Shown: positions 7,129 to 14,135, numbered from the stretch's first letter. The stretch is 24,471 nucleotides of DNA from Ramlibacter sp. (GCA_028292185.1 JAQGMT010000433.1:1-24471), one strand, 5' to 3'. Translations and numbers: made by a program. Notes: a model not told the origin generated them from the sequence alone.

Positions 7129-7794
7129 ATGTTGAGCTTGTTCAATGGTTTCCGATTCGGCCGCGGGCGCAGCGAAGCGCCCCCGTTGTCGCAACTCGGC
7201 CCACCGCCGTCGCAGATGGGCGCTTCGGGTTCGCAGGGGCGCGGGCGCAGGGAACTGCTGCGCGTGGTCCTTCGCGACACGCTACACCGGTACGGGATTC
7301 CCGCAGCCTGGTTCGACGCCGAAGTGCTGGTGTCGACCTCTCGCACCGGCGAACGTGGAATTCACTGGCGCCTGGTCGTCAAGCACGCGGATGCACGCCT
7401 GCTGACTTACGCGGTGTCGCTGCAGCACGCCTTGGTCAAGCGGCTGACGACCTTCGATCCGCTGGCGTCCGCCTGGCTGACGGGAGTGTCGTGGCAATAC
7501 GCGCTGCCCGAGGGCAGCACCTGTCCGGCGCTGCCCAACCCAGGCACCTGGAAAGAGGCTGCTGCGCAAGTGTTGCCGCCAGTCGAGCCAGAGCTCGCGG
7601 GTGGCGCGAGCGACGTGATCGCCGGGCCCACAGCGAGTGAGCGAGCGGCACAGCAGGCGCGCCGACCTCTAGCGCGAGCGAGGGCGGACCTCGATGGCCT
7701 CTTCGCCGCGCGCGATGCGGATTTCAAGGGGCACGCAGGCGGCGAGGACGCCACACAACCCATGTTTCTCGGCACCGAGCCGGCGAAGCTTTGA
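7129..7794 (+). CDS. Conserved-looking protein, function unknown
   Basis: 221 aa, soluble. Residues 1-35 are low-complexity (Gly, Ser, Pro, Gln). A compact domain follows (about 40-127): RRELLRVVLRDTLHRYGIPAAWFDAEVLVS, then a beta-rich HWRLVVKHADARLLTYAVSLQ. The C-terminal third is disordered, Ala/Arg-rich and ends QPMFLGTEPAKL. A GGGGGA stretch about 10 nt before the ATG may act as the ribosome site. I do not recognise a named family. The 46-aa gene starts 65 nt downstream, so the two may be co-transcribed. Confidence 0.75.
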   Translation: MLSLFNGFRFGRGRSEAPPLSQLGPPPSQMGASGSQGRGRRELLRVVLRDTLHRYGIPAAWFDAEVLVSTSRTGERGIHWRLVVKHADARLLTYAVSLQHALVKRLTTFDPLASAWLTGVSWQYALPEGSTCPALPNPGTWKEAAAQVLPPVEPELAGGASDVIAGPTASERAAQQARRPLARARADLDGLFAARDADFKGHAGGEDATQPMFLGTEPAKL

Positions 7795-7859
7795 CGCGCT
7801 TGCCTTACCATTCCGGGTCAGGCAACACGTAATTTCACAAGTTCAGATCCGGAGGAGCT

Positions 7860-8000
7860 ATGGCCAAAGGCGACCAGCGCAGCAACAAGATGTCGAAAAA
7901 GCCCAAGAAGGACAATTCCCCGCCGAAGCAAGGGACCTCCGACCGGCCGACCCCGCCCATGACCGCCGTCATTCCGCGGGGCAAGCCGAAGACGCCGTAA
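7860..8000 (+). CDS. 46-aa basic protein, function unknown
   Basis: ATG at 7860, stop TAA at 7998-8000. A very strong GGAGGAG lies 3 nt before the ATG. The product is Lys/Pro-rich (MAKGDQRSNKMSKKPKKD, tail PRGKPKTP) and probably disordered. Short MAKG..RSNK proteins of this kind occur in Burkholderiales genomes and are usually left hypothetical. Nucleic-acid or ribosome contact is a guess from charge alone. The gene is short enough to be missed by length-filtered ORF calls. Confidence 0.75.
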   Translation: MAKGDQRSNKMSKKPKKDNSPPKQGTSDRPTPPMTAVIPRGKPKTP

Positions 8001-8052
8001 GCGCGCCCAGCCCGCCGGGGCGAAAGCTGCCGCGCCCTTCGCCGGCCTCAGT
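8001..8052. terminator. Weak hairpin between convergent genes
   Basis: GGCGAA (8019-8024) pairs with TTCGCC (8038-8043) around a 13-nt loop, between the 46-aa gene and the RcnB-domain gene. No T-run follows on either strand, so terminator activity is uncertain. Confidence 0.25.
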
Positions 8053-8565
8053 TCAGCCCAGCAGGCCCTGGATCATGTCCACGATGAGGTTGTTCTGCTG
8101 CTGCACCAGCACGATGTCGCCGCCGATGCGCGCATAGCGGTAGCCATAGGGGGCGGGCGGCAGTCTCACCAGCACCGGTTGCGGCACCGAGTACACGGTG
8201 ACGCCGCGCGGAATCGGCTGGCCGACGTCCCACTTGCGCGCCTGTCCGGGGGGCATGCAGCCATTGTTCTTCTTCGCCAGGCCCGGGGGGCAGCTGTGGC
8301 CGTTGCCGTAATTGCTGGTGTAGTACTGCCGCGCGGCCGTGCGATGCTGGTCGTTGAAGAACGTGCCCGGCTTGATATCCTGGCGCTCGCGCTTGGCCGC
8401 CTGCTTTTGCGCCTTCTCGTGATCCTTGTCGGCGCGCTTTTCGGCTTTCTGCTCCTGCTTGTCATTGCCGCGGCCGTCGTTGTCCTTGGCGAAGGCGGGG
8501 CCCGCGATGAACAAGGCGGAAATGGCCAGCGCGACCAGGCCGCGGGTGGGGTTGTATTTCTTCAT
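8053..8565 (-). CDS. RcnB-domain exported protein
   Basis: 170 aa. A signal peptide (MKKYNPTRGLVALAISALFIAGPAFA, cleavage about 26/27) precedes a charged, Lys/Glu/Asp-rich linker (27-65) and a C-terminal RcnB-type domain. Diagnostic stretches in the domain are KWDVGQPIPRGV, VRLPPAPYGYRYARIGGDIVLV and NNLIVDMI. E. coli RcnB is a periplasmic factor in nickel/cobalt homeostasis; proteins sharing only the domain are common and mostly uncharacterised, so a metal role is not established here. There is no rcnA-like exporter nearby. The start is the ATG at 8565, with GGAG upstream. Two inverted repeats and a TCCTACAGT element lie in its leader and promoter region. Confidence 0.8.
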   Translation of the reverse strand: MKKYNPTRGLVALAISALFIAGPAFAKDNDGRGNDKQEQKAEKRADKDHEKAQKQAAKRERQDIKPGTFFNDQHRTAARQYYTSNYGNGHSCPPGLAKKNNGCMPPGQARKWDVGQPIPRGVTVYSVPQPVLVRLPPAPYGYRYARIGGDIVLVQQQNNLIVDMIQGLLG

Positions 8566-8582
8566 GAGGGTGCTCCAGTAAG

Positions 8583-8612
8583 CGTTGAATTTGCTCAACG
8601 GTCACGGTGACC
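8583..8612. promoter_or_regulatory. Two abutting inverted repeats upstream of the RcnB-domain gene
   Basis: CGTTGA-N6-TCAACG (8583-8600) is followed at once by GGTCAC-G-GTGACC (8600-8612). Both are perfect. They lie between the predicted promoter element at 8631-8637 and the start codon, so they could be operators or leader hairpins. Confidence 0.45.
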
Positions 8613-8630
8613 CATCCGTTGCAGCGGAAC

Positions 8631-8637
8631 TGTAGGA
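8631..8637 (-). promoter_or_regulatory. TCCTACA element, candidate -10 region
   Basis: It reads TCCTACAGT on the - strand, 65 nt before the RcnB-domain start codon. Confidence 0.45.
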
Positions 8638-8678
8638 CAGTGGCGCGATCGCTGCCTCAGCAGTGCGCGACTTGGAGC

Positions 8679-8930
8679 TTACCGGCGCGCCGGCGGCGGG
8701 CCCGCGCGGCCGGCGATGTGGCGGAACGTGATGCGCCCCTTGGTCAGGTCGTACGGCGACATCTCTAGCGACACATTGTCGCCCGCGATGATGCGGATGT
8801 GGTGCTTGCGCATCTTCCCGCCGGTGTAGCAGATCACCTGGTGGCCGTTTTCCAGCGTCACGCGAAAGCGCGAGTCGGGCAGCACTTCATCCACGTGACC
8901 CTTCATCTCAATCAGTTCTTCTTTGGGCAT
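8679..8930 (-). CDS. infA: Translation initiation factor IF-1 (second-type paralog)
   Basis: 83 aa. A single S1/OB-fold domain covers residues 1-72, with the family-typical FRVTLENGHQVICYTGGKMRKHHIRIIAGDNVSLEMSPYD and GRITFRHI. IF-1 binds the ribosomal A site during initiation. The N-terminus (MPKEELIEMKGHVDEVLPDS) matches the second IF-1 type found in many betaproteobacteria rather than the MSKDD type of ribosomal-protein operons, so another copy probably exists elsewhere. A C-terminal tail of about 11 residues (AGRAGPPPARR) extends beyond the usual 72. AGGAG 7 nt before the ATG fixes the start. It lies 21 nt behind the 84-aa gene on the same strand, so the two may share a transcript. Confidence 0.95.
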   Translation of the reverse strand: MPKEELIEMKGHVDEVLPDSRFRVTLENGHQVICYTGGKMRKHHIRIIAGDNVSLEMSPYDLTKGRITFRHIAGRAGPPPARR

Positions 8931-8951
8931 GGTGAGTCTCCTGTGCTGAAG

Positions 8952-9206
8952 TTAATGCGATACGGGGGCGAGGCCGGAAGTGGCGTGGCCCCCATGGCCG
9001 ATCCACTGAAGGCCTTCGGTGGTGGCGTAGGCGACGGCCGCGACCTTGGTGCGGAACAGCCGGGTGAGGCGCAGCACGCGATCGTGCGTGCCGCTGCCCG
9101 ACCCGGAGCGGATCGACACCGAGCACGCGTACCAGCCGTTCGCCAGCACCTGGGTCAGGGGCGAAATCAGGTACTTGCCGACGGTGATGTTGTCTTTTGA
9201 ATTCAT
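8952..9206 (-). CDS. Small conserved-looking protein upstream of infA
   Basis: 84 aa. There is no signal or membrane segment. The core reads ITVGKYLISPLTQVLANGWYACSVSIRSG, then THDRVLRLTRLFRTKVAAVAYATTEGLQWI. This beta-strand pattern with a closing helix resembles small stand-alone domains seen in Burkholderiales genomes with no known role. The start MNSKDN is chosen by domain extent; MQDALIAMNSKD (9227) is an alternative, and neither has a strong Shine-Dalgarno sequence. It ends 21 nt before infA. Confidence 0.68.
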   Translation of the reverse strand: MNSKDNITVGKYLISPLTQVLANGWYACSVSIRSGSGSGTHDRVLRLTRLFRTKVAAVAYATTEGLQWIGHGGHATSGLAPVSH

Positions 9207-9505
9207 TGCGATGAGCGCATCCTGCATGCGCCCCCACGCGGGACGCGAAATCTGTGGAAGCCTGCTTGGCAAAGCCGGCGCGGATCGATTCCGGTGGCAT
9301 GCCCTCGCGAGAGGACCGCGGCTGCGTCTGGAGTTAAGGCCGGCTTGCTGGGGCCGGAGCGGGCTTTGGGAGGCCCGCAAGACGCGCGCGCAGTAAAAAC
9401 CTGGCGCGCCTTGGGTAGAGATCTTGTTAGTTTGGCGCGTTCAATCGCCTGCGCAATCGAAGTAGTTATTGTACCTGTTTCACGCCCGCCCTGCAGGCGC
9501 GTCGG
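9207..9505. other. Intergenic stretch downstream of gshA, no gene seen
   Basis: About 300 bp without a supported gene. GCGGGC (9359-9364) pairs with GCCCGC (9373-9378) over an 8-nt loop, without a T-run. A TACAAT hexamer on the - strand (9473-9468) could be the -10 for the 84-aa/infA transcript with a long leader, but no matching -35 is visible. Confidence 0.35.
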
Positions 9506-11059
9506 TCACACGGCGGCAAGCGCAGGGGCTATGGCCGCCTTGGACAGGCCCAGCCGCTCGGGCGATGTGTATTGCAGGCGGTATACCTCGAAAGGCATCG
9601 AGTCGCCGGCCTCTATGGCCTGCTGATCGCGCACCGACTGCTCGCTCATCGCCGCGAATTTGGCTTGTTGCCCCGCGCTGAACGGCAGCGCCAGCAGCTT
9701 CGCCTTGGTCTGCTGCGACTGCGCGCGGGTGAAGCCAATGAAGGAATTGTCGAAATCCTGCTGCATCACCGCCAGCACGCGCGCCGACGGCAGCAGCTCA
9801 GGTTGCTCGATCAGCGCCTGCGCCGCGCGCAGTGCGTCGCTGTAATCGCTGGTCTGGTGCGCGGCGTCCAGCGAGGCCGCGATGGGCGCGAAGTCTTGCA
9901 GCAACTCGGCGCCCCAGTCCGTCAGCTTGACCTCGTCGTCGCCGCGCTCGAGCACCAAGCCCGGCTGCCGCCCGAACGCGGCCGTCTTGTGCTGGTTGCG
10001 GCCGAGGGCGGCAATCTCCTGCGGCGTGTCGTGCGGACTGTCGGACAGCATGCAGTGCAGCAGGAACACATCGAGAAAACGGATGGTCTGCGCCGTGATG
10101 CCGATGGGGACGAAGGGATTGAGGTCCAGCAGCCGCACTTCGACGTATTCCACGCCGCGTTCGCGCAGCGCGTGCAGGGGCCGCTCGCCGGGCCGGATCA
10201 CACGCTTGGGCCGGATGGTGCCGTAGAACTCGTTCTCGATCTGCAGCAAGCTGGTGGCGAGCTGGTTGTATTCGCCGCCCGGATTCATGATGCCGACCGC
10301 CTCGTAGGCGGGATACGGCCGCGTCAGCGCTTCCTGCAGCGATGCGGCGTAGCCGTCCAGCCCGTTGTAACTCACCGCCAGGGTGGACTGCGCCTCGCTC
10401 TGGTAGCCCAGCCGCCCCATGCGCAGCGAGGTGCCGTGCGGCATGTACATCGAGCCCTTGGCGAGCGCCTGCAGCTGGTGCTCACGGCCCGCGACAAAAG
10501 TCGAACACACCGCGGGCGATGCGCCGAACAGGTACAGCAGCAGGAAAGCGTGCCGGCGGAAGTTGCGAATGAGGGCGAAGTACTGCCCGCTCGACACTTC
10601 CGGCAGCGACCAGTTGTAGTGAATGCCGGAGATGGTCTGCATCCGCCGGCCATAGCGATGCGCCAGGCCCATGCGATAGACGCTCTTGGCGCGGCCCACG
10701 TTGGAGGAACCGTAGCGGCCGATCGGAATGTTCTCGTCGGCCGGCAGGTTGCAAGGCATGCTGGACACCCACAGCATTTCGTCGGCCAGCGCGCGATAGG
10801 TGAACTGGTGAACCTGCATCAGCTCTTCCAGGCAGGTCTCGGGCGTGGGATGCACGCCGGTGATCAGCTCCACCTGAGCTTCGCTGTAGTCGGTGGTGAT
10901 GTGGGGGTGCGTGAGCGCCGACCCCAAGGACAGCGGATGGGGCGTCAACGCCAGCGCGCCCTCGGGCGTGGCTCGCAGGCTCTCCTTTTCGATGCCGCGG
11001 CGTATCCCCTTCAGCCGCTCGGGCGGAAGGGCCGACAGGCGCGCCTGCAGATTGCTCAT
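9506..11059 (-). CDS. gshA: Glutamate-cysteine ligase, proteobacterial GshA type
   Basis: 517 aa, the usual length for E. coli-type GshA. It joins L-glutamate and L-cysteine with ATP, the first and rate-limiting step of glutathione synthesis in the cytoplasm. Family features include GIEKESLRATPEG near the N-terminus, TTDYSEAQVELITG, WVSSMPCNLP..ENIPIGRYGSSN, the TISGIHYNWSLP stretch and YVEVRLLDLNPF. All are intact. No Shine-Dalgarno sequence precedes the ATG. A TAGGCT hexamer 11 nt upstream hints at a very short leader. A serine esterase gene lies 72 nt upstream on the same strand. gshB is not in the window. Confidence 0.96.
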   Translation of the reverse strand: MSNLQARLSALPPERLKGIRRGIEKESLRATPEGALALTPHPLSLGSALTHPHITTDYSEAQVELITGVHPTPETCLEELMQVHQFTYRALADEMLWVSSMPCNLPADENIPIGRYGSSNVGRAKSVYRMGLAHRYGRRMQTISGIHYNWSLPEVSSGQYFALIRNFRRHAFLLLYLFGASPAVCSTFVAGREHQLQALAKGSMYMPHGTSLRMGRLGYQSEAQSTLAVSYNGLDGYAASLQEALTRPYPAYEAVGIMNPGGEYNQLATSLLQIENEFYGTIRPKRVIRPGERPLHALRERGVEYVEVRLLDLNPFVPIGITAQTIRFLDVFLLHCMLSDSPHDTPQEIAALGRNQHKTAAFGRQPGLVLERGDDEVKLTDWGAELLQDFAPIAASLDAAHQTSDYSDALRAAQALIEQPELLPSARVLAVMQQDFDNSFIGFTRAQSQQTKAKLLALPFSAGQQAKFAAMSEQSVRDQQAIEAGDSMPFEVYRLQYTSPERLGLSKAAIAPALAAV

Positions 11060-11131
11060 GTCCAGAAAAAGCCTAGAAACTCGTGGGATCCGGAAGGTAG
11101 CACGCCTCGCGGATTTCTGCTTCGACCCCGG

Positions 11132-11803
11132 CTAATCCTTGGCCAGCACCCTCACCAGCCAGCGATTCAGGTCGGCTATCTCTTCCGCGCAAACCGAGTG
11201 CGCCATCGGGTACTCGTGCCACTCGACCGCGTAGCCCAACCCGGCGAGGGCGTCCCGCGAGGCCCGCCCGCGCTCGATGACCACGATCTCGTCGTGCACC
11301 CCATGCCCCATGAAGATCGGCGCGCGCGCATTGGCCTGGCTGCGCTCCGCAGCGGTGGTCGAAGCCAGCGGCAGATAGCCCGACATGCCGACGATGCCCG
11401 CCAGCCGTTCGCCGTGTCGCACGCCCGCGAGCAGCGCCATGGCGCAGCCCTGCGAAAAACCAGCAAGCACGGTACGTTCGGCGGCGATGCCGCGCTGCTT
11501 CTGCCCCGCCAGCAACTCCTGCACCGAGGCGAGCGAGCGGCGCAGTCCGGCTTCGTCTTCGCGTTGCACCAGGTCGCGGCCCAGGATGTCGTACCAGGCC
11601 CGCATGCGATAGCCGTTGTTCACGCTGACCGGCATCACCGGCGCATGCGGGAACACGAAACGCACCGGACCCACCGCGGCGAGATCCAGCTCCTGCGCCA
11701 CCGGAACGAAGTCGTTGCCATCGGCGCCCAGTCCGTGCAGCACGATCACGCAAGCAGCGGGATCGGGCGCCGTTTCTATTTCAATGCATTCAAGCGCGGC
11801 CAT
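11132..11803 (-). CDS. Carboxylesterase/phospholipase-type serine hydrolase
   Basis: 223 aa, a typical size for this compact alpha/beta hydrolase family. HGLGADGND (23-31) forms the oxyanion region, GFSQG (115-119) holds nucleophile Ser117, Asp171 lies in GHGVHDE, and His202 in YPMAHSV. The family cleaves short acyl esters, lysophospholipids or thioesters; the natural substrate here is unknown. No signal peptide, so cytoplasmic. The ATG at 11803 has AGGAGA upstream, which rules out the longer frame to 11842. It precedes gshA on the same strand with a 72-nt gap. Confidence 0.92.
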   Translation of the reverse strand: MAALECIEIETAPDPAACVIVLHGLGADGNDFVPVAQELDLAAVGPVRFVFPHAPVMPVSVNNGYRMRAWYDILGRDLVQREDEAGLRRSLASVQELLAGQKQRGIAAERTVLAGFSQGCAMALLAGVRHGERLAGIVGMSGYLPLASTTAAERSQANARAPIFMGHGVHDEIVVIERGRASRDALAGLGYAVEWHEYPMAHSVCAEEIADLNRWLVRVLAKD

Positions 11804-11885
11804 TCGTTTTGATCTCCTGCTGCCAGCATACAGCTGCCTCACCGAACTGCGTGGCGCGGCGCGTCCGACGGTGGGCGGCGCAAAG

Positions 11886-11892
11886 TCCTACA
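11886..11892 (+). promoter_or_regulatory. TCCTACA element, candidate -10 region
   Basis: It reads GTCCTACAGC, 54 nt before the ATG of the hibernation-factor-like gene. Same orientation rule as the other copies. Confidence 0.45.
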
Positions 11893-11946
11893 GCTGGTCC
11901 GCCCGCGCGACCGCACACTGGTCCACGCAATGAAAGGACTACGCTC

Positions 11947-12309
11947 ATGCACGTGCAAGTGAACACCGGCAACGGTATGCAGAACAAGGACACCCTCGAC
12001 CGTTGGGCCCAGGAATTCCTCAACGAGTCGCTCGCCCGCTTCCAGCAGGACATCACGCGAGTCGAAGTCCAGCTGGCCGACGAGAACAGCGGGAAAAAAG
12101 GCGCGGCCGACAAACGCTGCATGCTGGAGGCGCGGCTCACCGGACACGAGCCCGTGGTCGTGAACCATCACGGCGAGACCCAGGACGAAGCCTTTCGCGG
12201 CGCCACCCACAAGCTGATGCGGGCGCTCGAACACACCTTCGGAAAGCTCGATCGGCACGTGCACCGGGCGCGCGACACCATCCGCAAGGACCCCAGCGCG
12301 GTCGAATAA
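11947..12309 (+). CDS. HPF/RaiA-like ribosome-associated protein
   Basis: 120 aa. It starts MHVQVNTGNGMQNKDTL and follows the HPF/RaiA beta-alpha-beta plan. ITRVEVQLADENSG supplies a core strand, CMLEARLTGHEPVVVNHHGET the next two, and EAFRGATHKLMRALEHTFGKLDRH a basic C-terminal helix. Family members bind 30S subunits and inactivate ribosomes as growth slows. The sequence is more divergent than classical HPF, so it may be a side branch with a related role. AAAGGA 8 nt before the ATG supports this start; the frame is open upstream but not coding-like. The TCCTACA element upstream fits stationary-phase expression, which is an inference. Confidence 0.78.
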   Translation: MHVQVNTGNGMQNKDTLDRWAQEFLNESLARFQQDITRVEVQLADENSGKKGAADKRCMLEARLTGHEPVVVNHHGETQDEAFRGATHKLMRALEHTFGKLDRHVHRARDTIRKDPSAVE

Positions 12310-12322
12310 CTCTCGCCGCCGC

Positions 12323-12338
12323 GGGCGCGCCGGCGCCC
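12323..12338. terminator. Hairpin between convergent genes
   Basis: GGGCGC (12323-12328) and GCGCCC (12333-12338) pair around GCCG in the 35-bp gap between the hibernation-type gene and the 57-aa lipoprotein gene. No T-run, so activity is uncertain. Confidence 0.35.
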
Positions 12339-12344
12339 GTCCGC

Positions 12345-12518
12345 TCAGTTGCCGTCGCGCCTGTCTTCGCCGCGCAACGGCCCGTGATAACCCATCATCG
12401 CCGCCGCCGCAGCTGCGGAACTGTCAGGGGACGAAGCGCCGCCCGCTGTTTGCACAGGGTCGGCGCATGCGCTCAACAGGGCGGCGAGCAGGCCCGCCGC
12501 GAAAAACTTGTTCATCAT
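12345..12518 (-). CDS. 57-aa lipoprotein, function unknown
   Basis: ATG at 12518 (a second ATG follows at once), stop TGA at 12345-12347. GGAG lies 4 nt upstream. MMNKFFAAGLLAALLSAC is a compact lipoprotein leader with lipobox LSAC (Cys18). The mature chain of about 40 residues has a six-Ala run and ends in the charged GEDRRDGN. A TCCTACG element lies 49 nt upstream on the same strand. The family is not recognised. The gene is short enough to be missed by length cut-offs. Confidence 0.72.
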   Translation of the reverse strand: MMNKFFAAGLLAALLSACADPVQTAGGASSPDSSAAAAAAMMGYHGPLRGEDRRDGN

Positions 12519-12567
12519 CAGCTCCGGTAGCTAGAGGCCATTACGGCCCCGCTGGCCGTGCCGGCTT

Positions 12568-12574
12568 CGTAGGA
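12568..12574 (-). promoter_or_regulatory. TCCTACG element, candidate -10 region
   Basis: It faces the 57-aa lipoprotein gene 49 nt away on the - strand. Confidence 0.4.
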
Positions 12575-12659
12575 GGGAGCCGCCGGGCAAGGTGGGCAAA
12601 TCGTCCGCGCCGCATCTAGTGCTTTTTTGTACGTATTTGTGTCAGCGCCGCCACCCGCC

Positions 12660-12675
12660 TGTGCAGTGGTGCACA
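12660..12675. promoter_or_regulatory. Perfect palindrome, candidate operator of the PA2779-PA2778 operon
   Basis: TGTGCA-GTGG-TGCACA is a perfect 6+4+6 inverted repeat. A TATATT hexamer at 12695-12700 is the best -10 for the downstream operon. The right arm of the repeat would cover the -35 position. This is the layout of a transcription-factor site, but no regulator gene is adjacent. Confidence 0.5.
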
Positions 12676-12768
12676 CAAGCGCGCTTGGGGCGCGTATATT
12701 GACTCCGCGCCGTGGTGGTTTTGCCACCCGCGCCATATCTGCCATAACCCCTCCAAAGGAGCCCGAAG

Positions 12769-13131
12769 ATGAGTTCAACGATGAAGAAGATGACCTGCCG
12801 CGCACTGGTCGTGTCCCTGCTGGCCCTGTCGTTCCAGACGGCCAATGCCGGAATGATCGGCGCCGATCAGGCCGCCGCAGCGGGTGCCGCCCAAACCGAC
12901 CGCTCGATGGTGCTGAGCGTTCTCAGCCGCGCGGAAACCGCGGCGCAGCTGCAAGCCCAGGGTATCGATCCCACGATGGCCCGTGAGCGGGTCGCCGCCA
13001 TGACCGACCAGGAAGTGCAATCGCTGGCGCAGAACATGCAAACGGCTCCGGCCGGTGCGCTGAGCGGCGGTGGCTGGCTGGCGGTGGTGGTGGTCGCCGC
13101 GCTGATCTGGTACTTCGCGTTCCGCAAGTGA
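12769..13131 (+). CDS. PA2779 family protein: exported, C-terminal Gly-Gly-helix-basic tail
   Basis: 120 aa. The signal peptide covers about residues 1-27 (ending TANA). A helical central part (40-92) contains DRSMVLSVLSRAETAAQLQAQGIDP. The tail is SGGGW (99-103), a single hydrophobic helix (103-117) and a final RK. It matches what I know of the PA2779 family, which pairs with the PA2778 cysteine peptidase; no function is established. The tail has the layout of Gly-Gly-type sorting signals, so processing by the neighbouring peptidase is a reasonable guess. AAGGAG 8 nt before ATG supports the start. The stop overlaps the next start as GTGA. Confidence 0.85.
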   Translation: MSSTMKKMTCRALVVSLLALSFQTANAGMIGADQAAAAGAAQTDRSMVLSVLSRAETAAQLQAQGIDPTMARERVAAMTDQEVQSLAQNMQTAPAGALSGGGWLAVVVVAALIWYFAFRK

Positions 13132-14135
13132 CCGTCACATCGGCACGCAGGGGCGTGCCGCGTCTCGCAGCCCGCCTGAGCGCGGGCTTTTTCTGCTGCC
13201 TGCTGTTCGCATTGTTCGCCGGCTGCGCGCAACTGGTGCCGCAGACCATCGCCTTGCGCACCGGCTGGCCGGAAGGCGTGCCGCAGACGGTGGAATGGAC
13301 CGACGTTCCCTTCTTCCCCGACCAGGAATACAACTGCGGCCCCGCGACCCTCGCCACGGTGCTGAACTACAGCGGCGCCAATACATCCATCAAGCCGCTG
13401 ATCGATCAGGTGTTCCTGCCATCGCGGCAGGGCAGCTTGCAGGTGGAGATGTTGGCGGCGCCCCGCCACTACGGACGCGTTTCCTATCAGCTGCAGCCCC
13501 GCTACCCCGACATGTTGCGCGAAGTCGCGGCGGGCAATCCGGTGATCGTGCTGCAGGACGTGGGCGTCATGTTCACGCAATGGCACTACGCGGTGATCAA
13601 CGGCTTCGACTACCCGTCCGGCACGGTATTCATGCGCTCGGGCACCACGCCGCGCGAAAAAATTCCCTTCTCGTATCTCGAGCGCACCTGGATCAAGGGC
13701 GGTTATTGGGCCATGGTGGTGACACCGCCGGATCGCATCCCGGTGACCGCCACCGAAGACGGCTGGATGACCGCGGTGCTCGCCATGTCCCGCACCGGCG
13801 GCACCGAGGCCACCACCAAGGCGTACGCGGCCGCGCTCAAGCGCTGGCCCGACAACCTCCCCGCGGCGATCGGATTGGCCAATGAATACCATGGGCGCGG
13901 CGATTTCGCGGGCGCGGTGAACGTGCTGCGCACGGCGCAGCAGCGCCATCCACAATCCGTCATCGTCATCAACAACCTGGCCCAGGCCTTGTCGGACCAG
14001 GGCCGCAATGCCGAAGCGCTGTCGGTGATCGGCAAGGCCTCGGATCCGCAAAGTCCGTTCGCGGGCGAAGTGAAGTCCACCCGCCAGCTGATCCTGCAGC
14101 GCATCGCGCAGCAGAAAAGCGGCAGCCGCCGCTAG
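13128..14135 (+). CDS. PA2778 family C39-like cysteine peptidase lipoprotein with TPR
   Basis: 335 aa from a GTG that overlaps the previous stop by 4 nt. Residues 18-33 form a lipoprotein leader with lipobox FAGC (Cys33), so it is anchored to a periplasm-facing membrane. The papain-like C39 domain (about 55-200) keeps Gln66 and Cys70 in QEYNCGP, His153 in QWHYAVINGFD, and Asp161 as the third residue. A TPR-like C-terminal region (about 225-305) follows, with DNLPAAIGLANEYHGRGDFAGAVNVL and a second repeat. C39 peptidases usually cut after double glycine. The partner's Gly-Gly tail makes it a candidate substrate (inference). An intrinsic-terminator sequence lies inside codons 14-22. Confidence 0.88.
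   Translation: MTVTSARRGVPRLAARLSAGFFCCLLFALFAGCAQLVPQTIALRTGWPEGVPQTVEWTDVPFFPDQEYNCGPATLATVLNYSGANTSIKPLIDQVFLPSRQGSLQVEMLAAPRHYGRVSYQLQPRYPDMLREVAAGNPVIVLQDVGVMFTQWHYAVINGFDYPSGTVFMRSGTTPREKIPFSYLERTWIKGGYWAMVVTPPDRIPVTATEDGWMTAVLAMSRTGGTEATTKAYAAALKRWPDNLPAAIGLANEYHGRGDFAGAVNVLRTAQQRHPQSVIVINNLAQALSDQGRNAEALSVIGKASDPQSPFAGEVKSTRQLILQRIAQQKSGSRR
13141..13160 (+). repeat. Perfect stem-loop in the PA2778 5' coding region
   Basis: CGGCACGC-AGGG-GCGTGCCG forms an eight-pair hairpin 10 nt past the PA2779 stop codon, just ahead of the intragenic terminator. Confidence 0.6.
13169..13192 (+). terminator. Intrinsic terminator inside the PA2778 signal-peptide codons
   Basis: AGCCCGC (13169-13175) and GCGGGCT (13182-13188) pair around CTGAGC and run into five Ts (13188-13192). 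This is a textbook rho-independent shape, but it lies within the translated N-terminus of the peptidase gene. It could attenuate the operon so that PA2779 is made in excess. Confidence 0.6.

Noticed and set aside
9572..11812. 746-aa + strand open frame
   Set aside because: It is antisense across gshA and the esterase, both of which have full family motifs.
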